A stretch of DNA of 64,000 nt from an uncultured Clostridia bacterium (GTDB lineage: Bacteria; Bacillota; Clostridia; UBA1381; UMGS1253), in NCBI GenBank assembly GCA_934457145.1, contig CAKSHP010000007.1, forward strand, positions 12,909 through 76,908, written 5' to 3'. A model generated the notes under the pieces. That model saw only the letters and a program-made list of their open reading frames with translations, made no database searches and was not told the origin of the DNA. Positions 33,291-41,692 of the stretch are shown piece after piece (the stretch's first letter is position 1; the number at the start of each line of letters is the position of its first letter). The position numbers and the translations under genes were made by a program.

Positions 33291-33331
33291 AAAAGTGCTG
33301 TTTTGCGCGAATTGCGCAAAACAGCACTTTT
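33291..33331. terminator. Strong bidirectional terminator
   Basis: An 18-bp perfect stem (AAAAGTGCTGTTTTGCGC and its complement) with a 5-nt loop between the convergent SLOG and polysaccharide deacetylase genes. Confidence 0.9.
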
Positions 33332-33333
33332 TA

Positions 33334-34893
33334 TTATTTATATATAATTATTTCCTTTATCGCATTCCAGTTGCTCTTTGAATTTCCGTTACATTCTATC
33401 TTCACATAACGCGCCTTTTTGCCCTCTCCGAACGAAACATCCTCATATCCGGCATTTGTTCCGCTCGTCTGCCCGTCATATACAAGCTCGAAATTCTGAT
33501 TGTCGTCTGATAAATAAACCTTGTAATATGCAATTCTTTCATTGCCCTTGTTCCACATAACGGACGCCTTTGAAACATCTTTTACCTCGCCCAAATCATA
33601 TGTTATCCATTTTCCTTTTCCCTCGCATGACCAAACGGTGTTTTCATCTCCGTCATAAGAGAAAAATCCAAACTCATCTGCCGCAAACTGATAATCATTA
33701 AAATAATCGTCCTTTATTTCCCATGCACCCTCAGGCACAGTCTGCTTTTTAACGTCTGTGATAATGCTTGCCGTTTTCATATCCTGATTCCAGTAAACAA
33801 AGCATCCCAGGCTTTCGGAAATAAATCTTAAAGGCACTAAAAATCTGTTGTCTTTCAGCATGGGCGCAACGTCGGTTTCCGCTTTGCTGCCGTTTATATA
33901 CGCAGTGTTTGAATTGTTTGTTATTTTTATTTCAATGCCGTCCTTCTTTGCGGTTGCCATCTGCGTATCCGCATCATAGTCAACATCTGCATTCAAAAGC
34001 TCAAATATTTTTCTAAACGGCACCATTATCCTGTCATTTGAAAGCTCGGGTGCCGTATCAAAATCAACATATTCTTTGTTAAGCTTAACCTCAATCGGCA
34101 TCTCTTTATACAAAGGCTCGCTCAAAGGCGCCAAAGACCCTTCGGCATACTCTGTCGGCGTTTTAAACTCGCAGCCGTCGTCTTTTAAAAGCGCAATAAT
34201 TTTTTCAAATTCCGCATAGTCTTCATCGGTCCATGCCGAAGGGTGTCCCTGCAAAACAAGATAATCGCGGTCAGTCTTTTGCTTATATTCTGCCTTAAAA
34301 TCTTCAAACTTTGAAACAACCCCCGTTGCCGACTCAAGCTTTGCGCTCTCCGATAAATACTTTGCGTTCGGGTTTTTGTTTTCCTTATCGGTTGCAAGCA
34401 TAACCACCTTTATTTCCGGGAAGTTTTCAGCTAACATCTGCTGCGTAACCAAAGTTGAATTGTTATAAGGCGAACCGAATGCCGTAACGGTTATTCCGCA
34501 ATAATCCTTTAAAATTTTCTGTGCCTTGCCGAAATCTATTGCCTGCTGCTCAGCACTGTTTGTTGAAAACTCCTCGCGCGCATGATAATATCCGTGGTTC
34601 CAGATTTCAACGCCTTCTTCATACCACGACCTCACTCTTTCATAATACGAATAAGGCGTCCCCCTGTCCAGCCTTGACACTATAATGCCAACCGAACACT
34701 TAACCTCAAGCTTTTTGCACTCGTCTATAATTTTTTGAAATCCCTCGATATTTGACGCACCCATATCGTCAAACTTTAAAATTATAACCGGTCTTTTCGT
34801 TTCGGTTTTTTCGCCTTCTTCGGCAAAAGCCACAAAGGAAAAACCGCACATAATAACACACACCGCCAAAATAACACTTAAAATCTTTTTCAC
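33334..34893 (-). CDS. Secreted polysaccharide deacetylase with copper-amine-oxidase-like and discoidin domains
   Basis: The protein is 519 residues with a signal peptide (1-24). The deacetylase (NodB-like) domain has KFDDMGASN for the two catalytic aspartates and the HxxxH-type NHGYYH motif, which normally bind zinc (family knowledge). A pair of copper-amine-oxidase N-terminal-like motifs follows (NDRIMVPFRKIF, DNRFLVPLRFI). The last about 135 residues match an F5/8 type C (discoidin) carbohydrate-binding domain. Probable role: deacetylation of a surface or environmental polysaccharide; substrate unknown. It is last in the two-component operon. Confidence 0.88.
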   Translation of the reverse strand: MKKILSVILAVCVIMCGFSFVAFAEEGEKTETKRPVIILKFDDMGASNIEGFQKIIDECKKLEVKCSVGIIVSRLDRGTPYSYYERVRSWYEEGVEIWNHGYYHAREEFSTNSAEQQAIDFGKAQKILKDYCGITVTAFGSPYNNSTLVTQQMLAENFPEIKVVMLATDKENKNPNAKYLSESAKLESATGVVSKFEDFKAEYKQKTDRDYLVLQGHPSAWTDEDYAEFEKIIALLKDDGCEFKTPTEYAEGSLAPLSEPLYKEMPIEVKLNKEYVDFDTAPELSNDRIMVPFRKIFELLNADVDYDADTQMATAKKDGIEIKITNNSNTAYINGSKAETDVAPMLKDNRFLVPLRFISESLGCFVYWNQDMKTASIITDVKKQTVPEGAWEIKDDYFNDYQFAADEFGFFSYDGDENTVWSCEGKGKWITYDLGEVKDVSKASVMWNKGNERIAYYKVYLSDDNQNFELVYDGQTSGTNAGYEDVSFGEGKKARYVKIECNGNSKSNWNAIKEIIIYK

Positions 34894-34908
34894 ACTAACC
34901 TCTCCTTT

Positions 34909-35673
34909 TTATTTTTTTATAAAATTAACAAACCTTTCCAAAACGCTTTCAATGCGGTTGTCGCAATTTTCAAGCTCTTTTCTTGACGCCCCCTCCCATT
35001 CCGCACTTATATATGCATTATAATTATTTTCCTTTAAAATCTTCAAAACCTCCCTTACAGGCACTTCTCCTTCGCCGAAATCCGTGTAATCAAAGTCATG
35101 CTTTTGTAAATTGCGGCTTTTCTTTCCGTCCTTAATATGAACATGCGCCACGTATTTGCCTATGTATTCCCATGTTTTTCTGACAGGCTCACCGTCTTCA
35201 AAAGGATGCATAACGTCCCATATAACAAAAACATTGTCTCTTTTAACATCGCAAAGAAGCTTTTTCAGCATCTCGCCCGTCGAAAATTCGTTATGCGTTT
35301 CAATCCATATCTGTTTTTTTGTACTATCGGCAATTTCTCTTATTGCCATAACAATTCCGTCATAATCAAGCTTGTCTTTCTTTTCATTTTTCATAACCGC
35401 AAAGTTTCCCAAAAATATGCGTATCGCCTTAACGGAGGTGTCTTTTATTTTTTCCAAAACCTCTTTTGCCGCAGATATCTGATTTTTGTCATAGCCTTTA
35501 AGGCAAACCCCCGTGCCGATATCCGTTATGTTTAATTTTTCATCATAAACAAACGAGCCGTCCTTTTTCTGCCTTATTTCAACAGCATCAAGCCCGAATT
35601 TATCGCAAAGCTCCTTTAGCTTTTTTGCATCGCAGTCCATGCATGCAAGCGTTGAAAAACAAAGTTTATACAT
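34909..35673 (-). CDS. Sugar phosphate isomerase/epimerase family protein (TIM barrel)
   Basis: The 254-residue protein fits the AP-endonuclease-type TIM barrel family: KELCDKFGLDAVEIR at the start, ETHNEFSTG and WDVMHPFEDGE as metal-binding segments, HIKDG and AEWEGA near the end. Such enzymes isomerise or epimerise sugars, inositols and keto acids. The exact substrate cannot be told from the sequence. It is 4 nt from the dehydrogenase gene and 15 nt from the deacetylase gene, so it is in one transcript with them. Confidence 0.8.
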   Translation of the reverse strand: MYKLCFSTLACMDCDAKKLKELCDKFGLDAVEIRQKKDGSFVYDEKLNITDIGTGVCLKGYDKNQISAAKEVLEKIKDTSVKAIRIFLGNFAVMKNEKKDKLDYDGIVMAIREIADSTKKQIWIETHNEFSTGEMLKKLLCDVKRDNVFVIWDVMHPFEDGEPVRKTWEYIGKYVAHVHIKDGKKSRNLQKHDFDYTDFGEGEVPVREVLKILKENNYNAYISAEWEGASRKELENCDNRIESVLERFVNFIKK

Positions 35674-35677
35674 TTTC

Positions 35678-36679
35678 TCATCCTCCCACTGTCATCCTTT
35701 TTGCATATTCTCCGCTTATCTCAAGAGGCGTTATTTTCCCGTCTTTTGCTTCAAGCAAATTATCCGCAAGCTTTATCGTAATATACTGTCTTAAATCAAT
35801 CGTCGGTCCCGCCATATGCGGCATCGGATACACGTTTTCCATCCTTCTGAGCGGACTGTCTTTTTGCAGCGGCTCATTTTCATAAACATCTAAAACCGCG
35901 TCGAACCGGTTCTTTTCAAGCTCGCAAATCAAAGCCTTTTCGTCAACAATTCTTCCCCTTGCAGTATTTATAAAAAGCGCGCCGTCTTTTATTTTTCTTA
36001 GCTGCTCTTTTCCTATCATGCCTTTTGTTTTTTCGTTTAAAGCGCTGTGCAGACTGACAACGTCACATTTTAAAGCTTCATCTAAGCTAACCTGACTTGC
36101 ATTATACCTTTCTAAAAAATCTTTGTCTATCGCATGCGAAGAATAAATTTTTATCTTTGCATCAAACGGCGCCAGTTTTTGCACCAAATGCCTTGCAATT
36201 GCCCCAAAGCCTATAATTCCGACGTTTCTTTTCAAAAGTCCTTTTGTATAATCTCCGCTTTGCGCCCAGCCGCCGTTTTTAACTTTTTTTATGTAGTCCG
36301 GCGCGCGCCTCAGCCCCATAAGAATATACATTACCGTTCCTTCTGCCACGGACTGCGCATATATCTCATTTCCGCTGAAAACCCTGACGCCTTTCTGATA
36401 CACCTCCTGCGAAACCAGGCTCGCAACGCTTCCGCCCGTATGCGCTATATATTTTACAAAAGTATCTTTTAGCATATCCTGCGTAATAAAAGCATGTCCC
36501 CAGCCCGTTATAACCGCATCGCAACCGCAAACCGCCTCTCTAAAGCTCTCTTCTGCAAGCTGTTTTTCGCCTTTTAAATAAGAAACCTCAAATCTTTTTT
36601 CAAGATACTTTCTTGCATCTTTGTCAATAAATGTATTAAAAACATCCGACTTTTCCGGTATCGAAACAAACACTTTCAT
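35678..36679 (-). CDS. D-isomer-specific 2-hydroxyacid dehydrogenase
   Basis: The 333-residue NAD-dependent dehydrogenase has the catalytic Arg in INTARGR, Glu in YENEP and His in PMPHMAGPT, and a Rossmann motif GFGAIARHLVQKL. Substrates in the family include D-lactate, glycerate, phosphoglycerate and related acids. Its ATG overlaps the kinase stop codon by 4 nt (ATGA), so translation is probably coupled. Its presence in a two-component operon is unusual. Confidence 0.88.
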   Translation of the reverse strand: MKVFVSIPEKSDVFNTFIDKDARKYLEKRFEVSYLKGEKQLAEESFREAVCGCDAVITGWGHAFITQDMLKDTFVKYIAHTGGSVASLVSQEVYQKGVRVFSGNEIYAQSVAEGTVMYILMGLRRAPDYIKKVKNGGWAQSGDYTKGLLKRNVGIIGFGAIARHLVQKLAPFDAKIKIYSSHAIDKDFLERYNASQVSLDEALKCDVVSLHSALNEKTKGMIGKEQLRKIKDGALFINTARGRIVDEKALICELEKNRFDAVLDVYENEPLQKDSPLRRMENVYPMPHMAGPTIDLRQYITIKLADNLLEAKDGKITPLEISGEYAKRMTVGG

Positions 36680-38310
36680 TTTTTATCTCCTCCGAACCAA
36701 ACGTTAAAACGGCTGCCGCCGTCTATCCCCTCGCCAACGCTTATTTTTGCGCCGTTAAGCATTGCAATGTGTTTTACAATCGAAAGTCCCAGGCCGCTTC
36801 CGCCGATTTTTTTCGACCTGCTCTTATCGGCTCTGTAAAACCTTTCAAATATTCTTTCATAATCCGCTTTGTCAATTCCTATTCCGCTGTCTGCAACATA
36901 AAAGCCGTTCGGATAAACATTTATTATAACGCTTCCGTTTTCTTTGTTATACTTAACCGCATTTTCCAATAAATTATACATCATCTCTTTTATCTGCGAG
37001 CGGTTTGCCCAAACAAAAAACTCTTCTCCGCTGACCGTTACCGAAACGTTCTTTTTACCTGCAATATCTTTTATTTGCTCTGCCGTTTCCTTCGCCGTCT
37101 TAAAAAGCGCCACCTTTTCCTTTTCGGTTTCAAAACCGCCGCCCTCGTCAAGCTTTGAAAGCTCTGTAATGTCTTTAACAAGCTCAATCATGCGCCTTGT
37201 TTCCGTCTCTGCTTTTTGTGTAAATTCTCTTTCGGCGTCTTCTTTTACCATGCCGTTGTTTATAAGCTGCAAATAGCCGAGTATTGATGTTAGCGGCGTC
37301 CGAAGTTCGTGCGACACATTTGCGCAAAACTCCCGGCGCACTGTTTCTGCCTTGTATTTATCATCAATATCAACAAAAATCATAACCGCGCCTATACATC
37401 CGCCGCCATCTTCCGTCACGGGCGAAAAAAGCACTTCATACATCTTTTCGTCTATTTTTAAAACCGAGGTTTTCGCCTCGTTTTTCATAACACACTCAAA
37501 ATCATTTTTCAAAGCATCGTTTTTTGAAACATCAAAAAAGTTTTTGTTTTTTTCCCCGTTTATTTTAAATATCTGTTCGCATTTTTCGTTAATTAAAACG
37601 ACGTTTGCGCTCCTGTCAAGCACCAAAAGCCCCTCATTCATGCTTTTTGCAATAAATTTAAGCTGAAGCTTCTGCGCAGACAAACGGCTTTTTTGTCCCT
37701 GGATTTTCTTTGTCTGCGTGTTTATTTTGTCCGCCGCAGCCGAAAGCTCGCTGTATTCTGCGCGGCCGTCTGCCAGCTCGCCTACCGGGCGCACAATCCC
37801 CGCCGCCGCCTTGACTGCAATTATCATTGATAACAAATAAACCAAAAACACAATTATAAACGCCGGCAATGCAAATGCAAAAAAGTCTTTCCAAACCTCC
37901 GAAAAATTCCGGCTCACTCTCACAATCCGCCCGTCATTAAGCTTTATTGCGCAGTAATACACCTTTGATTTAACAGTTTGCGAATATCTTGCCGCCTCGC
38001 CGATGTTATTTTGATTTGCCATCGCTATTTCCGGTCTGTTGCTGTGGTCGCCGGCAGCATTGCTCGTGTCGTAAACAACGTTTCCGCTTTGGTCGATTAT
38101 GCTTATGCGCCAGTCGTGGCGCGCGTCACTTTGCGGAATTTCGCCGGGATTTTCGTTTAAAAACTGCTCTGCCATGTATGCCATCTGCCGCACACTGTTT
38201 TTAAAATCAGAGCTTTTGCTTGTATATGTAAGAGCCGTGACCGCCAAAAACGTCACTGCAAGAGAAAGAAAAGTCGCAAAACAAATCGTAGCATATATTT
38301 TTTTATACAT
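36676..38310 (-). CDS. Sensor histidine kinase, PhoR/WalK type
   Basis: The 544-residue protein has membrane segments at about 7-29 and 143-167, with an extracytoplasmic domain between them. A PAS-like domain (about 218-320), a HisKA domain with H334 in NVSHELRTPLTS, and a HATPase domain with the N, G1 and G2 boxes (NAVKYN, DSGIGID, GSGLGLSIV) follow. The stimulus is unknown. It overlaps the dehydrogenase gene and follows the response regulator by 17 nt. Confidence 0.92.
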   Translation of the reverse strand: MYKKIYATICFATFLSLAVTFLAVTALTYTSKSSDFKNSVRQMAYMAEQFLNENPGEIPQSDARHDWRISIIDQSGNVVYDTSNAAGDHSNRPEIAMANQNNIGEAARYSQTVKSKVYYCAIKLNDGRIVRVSRNFSEVWKDFFAFALPAFIIVFLVYLLSMIIAVKAAAGIVRPVGELADGRAEYSELSAAADKINTQTKKIQGQKSRLSAQKLQLKFIAKSMNEGLLVLDRSANVVLINEKCEQIFKINGEKNKNFFDVSKNDALKNDFECVMKNEAKTSVLKIDEKMYEVLFSPVTEDGGGCIGAVMIFVDIDDKYKAETVRREFCANVSHELRTPLTSILGYLQLINNGMVKEDAEREFTQKAETETRRMIELVKDITELSKLDEGGGFETEKEKVALFKTAKETAEQIKDIAGKKNVSVTVSGEEFFVWANRSQIKEMMYNLLENAVKYNKENGSVIINVYPNGFYVADSGIGIDKADYERIFERFYRADKSRSKKIGGSGLGLSIVKHIAMLNGAKISVGEGIDGGSRFNVWFGGDKK

Positions 38311-38327
38311 ACTCCAAACCTCTCTTT

Positions 38328-39002
38328 CTACTCAACAGTATAGCCAACGTTTCTTATGGTCTTAACATAGTCTGCACATTCTTCAAGCTTTTTTCTGAGC
38401 GTTCTGATATGCACATCAACCGTTCTCGTTTCGCCCTCAAAATCAGTTGCCCAGACAATGCTCATGATCTTGTCTCTTGAAAATATTTTCCCTTTGTTTT
38501 TGGCAAGCAGATATAAAAGTTCAAATTCTTTATATGTAAGGCTTATTTCCCTGTTTAAAACATAAACCTTTCTTTTTGAATAATCAATCTCCAAATCCCT
38601 TATTTTTATCACTTCGCCGGCAGCGTCCTTTGTTTTGCCGCGCCTTAAAACTGCCTTTATTCTCGACGTAAGCTCCAAAATGTCAAACGGCTTTGTAACA
38701 TAATCGTCCGCTCCGCTGTCAAGACCTTTTATCTTGTCCATTCTCTCTGCCTTAGCCGTAAGCATTATAACGAAAATATCCTTTGTCTGCGGATTTGTTT
38801 TAAGTGTTCTTAAAATCTCATACCCATCCATATCGGGAAGCATAATATCCAAAAGTATAAGATCGCATTTTTCTTTTCGCAAAGCTTCAAAAAGCTGTTT
38901 TCCGCTTTCAAAACCTTTTGCCTCAAACTGCACTGTATTTAAAGCATACACCGTAAGCTCCCTTATGCTGTCGTCGTCTTCAACGCAAAAAATCTTCTCC
39001 AT
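38328..39002 (-). CDS. Response regulator, OmpR/PhoB family
   Basis: The 224-residue protein has a receiver domain with D52 in LLDIMLPDMDG and K104 in VTKPFD, and a winged-helix DNA-binding domain (LTYKEFELLYLLAKNKGK, VDVHIRTLRKKLEE, IRNVGYTVE). It pairs with the kinase downstream. Whether the target is phosphate (no pst or pho genes are here) or the cell envelope is open; the downstream surface deacetylase suggests the envelope. Confidence 0.93.
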   Translation of the reverse strand: MEKIFCVEDDDSIRELTVYALNTVQFEAKGFESGKQLFEALRKEKCDLILLDIMLPDMDGYEILRTLKTNPQTKDIFVIMLTAKAERMDKIKGLDSGADDYVTKPFDILELTSRIKAVLRRGKTKDAAGEVIKIRDLEIDYSKRKVYVLNREISLTYKEFELLYLLAKNKGKIFSRDKIMSIVWATDFEGETRTVDVHIRTLRKKLEECADYVKTIRNVGYTVE

Positions 39003-39031
39003 ATCCGTCTGCCCCCCTTTTTGTTAATTTT

Positions 39032-39060
39032 AGTTTACCATTTATTTACCTTGCTGTCAA
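39032..39060 (-). promoter_or_regulatory. Promoter of the two-component operon
   Basis: TTGACA (39055-39060), 17 nt, TAAACT (39032-39037) on the minus strand, about 30 nt before the response regulator ATG. Confidence 0.75.
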
Positions 39061-39080
39061 TCAAATAATTATCAAAAAAA

Positions 39081-39120
39081 GCAATTGTCACCCTAATTTC
39101 ATTTTTAGGTTGACAATTGC
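39081..39120 (+). promoter_or_regulatory. BirA-type operator overlapping the bioY promoter
   Basis: GCAATTGTCACCC (39081-39093) and GGTTGACAATTGC (39108-39120) form 13-bp arms with one mismatch and a 14-bp spacer. This matches the Firmicute BirA pattern TTGTTAACC-N14-16-GGTTAACAA. The right arm includes the TTGACA box, so bound BirA would block RNA polymerase. No birA gene is in the window. Confidence 0.75.
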
Positions 39121-39138
39121 TTTTAAATGTGATAATAT
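39110..39138 (+). promoter_or_regulatory. Promoter of bioY
   Basis: TTGACA (39110-39115), 17 nt, TAATAT (39133-39138), about 40 nt before the bioY ATG at 39178, which has AAAGGA upstream. Confidence 0.85.
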
Positions 39139-39177
39139 AAATATGCTAAATTTTTATTCTGAAAGGAACTTTTACAA

Positions 39178-39705
39178 ATGAAAACAAAACAGCTCGTTTT
39201 ATGTGCGCTTTTTTGCGCACTCACAATCATCTTTGCACAGCTAATTATCCCGACAACCCCCGTGCAGTTTAGCCTAAGCATACTTCCTGTGCTTCTGTGC
39301 GGATTTGTTCTTTCGCCCAAATATGCGTTTTTTACGCAGCTTGCATATATTTTGCTCGGCGCGGCAGGGCTTCCCGTCTTAGGAAAATTTATGGGCGGAC
39401 TCGGCGCGCTTTTCGGTCCGACCGGCGGCTATGTTTTAAGCTATCCGTTAATGGCGCTTGCCTGCTCGTTTATAGCCGGCAAAGCAAACACAAAAAACAT
39501 TTTTATAAACTTTTTGTGTCAGATTCCATCGCTTTTAATCTGCTACATCGCCGGCTCTGCCTACCTTGCGTTTAATATGCATACTTCGTTTTACGCAGCC
39601 CTGGCGGCAGGTGTTTTTCCGTTTATATTGTTTGATATAATAAAGCTTGCCGTTTGCTCGCTTGCCGCATCGCTTTTAAAACATCACAAGGCGCTTGCAA
39701 ATTAA
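39178..39705 (+). CDS. bioY: Biotin transporter substrate-binding subunit BioY
   Basis: BioY is the membrane S-component that binds biotin in an energy-coupling-factor transporter. The 175-residue product has about six membrane segments and the family motif GGLGALFGPTGGYVLSYP in the central loop. The BirA-type operator upstream supports biotin control. BioM and BioN partners are not in the window, so it probably shares an EcfAT module elsewhere or works alone. Confidence 0.92.
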   Translation: MKTKQLVLCALFCALTIIFAQLIIPTTPVQFSLSILPVLLCGFVLSPKYAFFTQLAYILLGAAGLPVLGKFMGGLGALFGPTGGYVLSYPLMALACSFIAGKANTKNIFINFLCQIPSLLICYIAGSAYLAFNMHTSFYAALAAGVFPFILFDIIKLAVCSLAASLLKHHKALAN

Positions 39706-39730
39706 CAAAAATTTTTTCATTTCTCTTTAA

Positions 39731-39811
39731 AAAAAGAGCAAACCGATTTTTTCCGCCGGGTTTGACGCATCTTTACGCCAAGCCCCGCAGCAAAAAAAGT
39801 TTGCTCTTTTT
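39731..39811. terminator. Long-loop bidirectional terminator after bioY
   Basis: AAAAAGAGCAAAC (39731-39743) and GTTTGCTCTTTTT (39799-39811) form a 13-bp stem with a long 55-nt loop that may fold further. It lies between convergent bioY and the methyltransferase gene. Confidence 0.6.
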
Positions 39812-39842
39812 TATTTTTGCATATCTTTTAACTTATCCATGC

Positions 39843-40454
39843 TTATTTATATATAACCGTGTTTTTTATAATCGGAAAAAGATAATATAATTTTTTTATG
39901 TCACATCCCCAAAAGCCCTCAAATTTTGTCCATGTGTGCTCAGTAAAAAAGTTTAAATGAAGCGCAACTCCCTTTTGATCGGAAAACAGCTTCCTGTGCA
40001 GTCTCTGCGAAAAAAACAGTTTTCCGCAGTGCGGCTCAATAATCGTTGATACCGACGGCACCACGCTCACCTGATGTTTTCCAACTCTGTCCAGTTCCTT
40101 TATCACGGCGCAAAGCTTTTCCACAGGCTCAATATGTTCTAAAAGCCCGACCGTCACAACCAAATCAAAGCTTTTGTCCTCAAACGGCAGATTTGCAGCG
40201 TCCGCCTTATAAAAGGTCACATTTTTTTGCTTTATATCGCAGTCGTTTATATCAACTGCGCTTATCTCATATCTTTCATCATTTGCAAACTGTATAAAAT
40301 CTTTTCCGTTTGCGCAGCCAACCTCCAAAATCTTAATTTTTTTATCTTTCGGCAGGTTTGCAAGCTCCATTATTTTTTCAAAACGTCTTTTTTTAAGCGC
40401 TGTTGCTCCGCTTCTTTTCCAAACTCCGTAAAAGGGAAGTTTTCCTATTATCAT
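39843..40454 (-). CDS. Class I SAM-dependent methyltransferase
   Basis: The 203-residue protein has SAM-binding motif I ILEVGCANGKDFIQF, an acidic strand 2 with SAVDIND, and DLVVTVGLLEHIE, all typical of the methyltransferase-11 family. The substrate cannot be inferred. A short basic N-terminus (KLPFYGVWKRSGATALKKRR) may contact a membrane or nucleic acid. GAGGAGTAGG precedes the ATG. Confidence 0.85.
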   Translation of the reverse strand: MIIGKLPFYGVWKRSGATALKKRRFEKIMELANLPKDKKIKILEVGCANGKDFIQFANDERYEISAVDINDCDIKQKNVTFYKADAANLPFEDKSFDLVVTVGLLEHIEPVEKLCAVIKELDRVGKHQVSVVPSVSTIIEPHCGKLFFSQRLHRKLFSDQKGVALHLNFFTEHTWTKFEGFWGCDIKKLYYLFPIIKNTVIYK

Positions 40455-40512
40455 TTAACCTACTCCTCGGTAATTTTATTTGCTTTTTCTTATAACTCCG
40501 TATTAAAAAGCA

Positions 40513-41616
40513 TTATTTTTCAAATTCTTTTGCAACATCTTCAAGCAGACTGCGGATTTTCAAATGCTGCGGACAAACTTTTTCACACTTTCCGCATTTA
40601 ATGCATTCTGAAGCCTTTGCCCCCTCCTTGGTGTGAACGCCGTAATAGTAATCCGCGTTCCAGTCGTTATAAACCTTTTTTTCATTCATGCATGCAAACA
40701 AATCCGGAATTTTTATCTTTTTCGGACACCCCTCCACGCAATAGCGGCACGAAGTGCATGAAATAAAATTCATCAAAGAAAATATCTTGCAAACCTCGCC
40801 GACAGCCTCTTTTTCCTTTTCGTTAAGCGGCTTAAAATCTTTCATATAGCTTACGTTGTCTTCCATCTGCTCCATATTGCTCATGCCCGACAAAACCATA
40901 ACAATCCCTTCAAATCCTGCCGCAAATCTAACGGCATAGCTTGCCGTGCTGCCGCCGTTTAAATCATCTAAAACCTTTTTTGCGCTCTGCGGCAGATTAA
41001 CAAGATTTCCGCCCTTAACAGGCTCCATAACAATAACGGGTTTTCCGTGCTTTCTGCACACCTCATAGCATTTTTTGCTTTCTATTGCCGGATCGTTGTA
41101 GTCAACATAGTTAAACTGAATTTGCACAATTTCAATCTGCGGATATATGCAAAGCATCTTATCAAGCACCTCCGCCTTATCGTGAAACGATATTCCGACA
41201 TGGCGTATCTTTCCCTCGTTCTTCAAGTCAAATGCCGTTTCATATGCGCGGCACTTTTTAAAATGTTCAAAGTTTTCCGCATTCTGAGCATGCATAAGAT
41301 AAAAATCAAAATACTCCACTCCGCACCATTTAAGCTGATTTTCAAAAAAAGGTCTTATATCCTCTTTCTTTTTGAAATAAGGCGCCGTAAGCTTGTCCGT
41401 AAGTATATATTTTTCGCGCGGATAACGGCTCGCAAGACATTTGTTTATCGCCTTTTCGCTCTTGCCCTCAATATAGCCGTGCGCAGTGTCAAAATAGTTA
41501 AAGCCGTTTTCCAGAAAATAATCAACCATTTTAGTAAATTCAGCTTCATCAACCTCCGCGCCGTTCATCGGCAATCTCATGCATCCGAAACCGAAATTCT
41601 TTTTAATCAAATCCAT
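40513..41616 (-). CDS. Aldo/keto reductase with C-terminal ferredoxin-type cluster domain
   Basis: The 367-residue protein has an aldo/keto reductase barrel (GFGCMRLPMN, FDTAHGYIEGKSEKA, GVEYFDFYLMH, IRHVGIS) and a C-terminal domain with two 4Fe-4S motifs: CTSCRYCVEGCP and CIKCGKCEKVCP. Such clostridial oxidoreductases probably take electrons from ferredoxin-like partners; the substrate is unknown. The AraC regulator gene lies 76 nt upstream on the same strand with its own promoter. Confidence 0.9.
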   Translation of the reverse strand: MDLIKKNFGFGCMRLPMNGAEVDEAEFTKMVDYFLENGFNYFDTAHGYIEGKSEKAINKCLASRYPREKYILTDKLTAPYFKKKEDIRPFFENQLKWCGVEYFDFYLMHAQNAENFEHFKKCRAYETAFDLKNEGKIRHVGISFHDKAEVLDKMLCIYPQIEIVQIQFNYVDYNDPAIESKKCYEVCRKHGKPVIVMEPVKGGNLVNLPQSAKKVLDDLNGGSTASYAVRFAAGFEGIVMVLSGMSNMEQMEDNVSYMKDFKPLNEKEKEAVGEVCKIFSLMNFISCTSCRYCVEGCPKKIKIPDLFACMNEKKVYNDWNADYYYGVHTKEGAKASECIKCGKCEKVCPQHLKIRSLLEDVAKEFEK

Positions 41617-41650
41617 TTTTCACACCTCCGCTTTAATCACTTCTATAATA

Positions 41651-41678
41651 ATTATACATCATTTACCCGCAAAGTCAA
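41651..41678 (-). promoter_or_regulatory. Promoter of the aldo/keto reductase gene
   Basis: TTGACT (41673-41678), 16 nt, TATAAT (41651-41656) on the minus strand, just after the AraC stop region. Confidence 0.7.
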
Positions 41679-41692
41679 TACAAACAATATTT

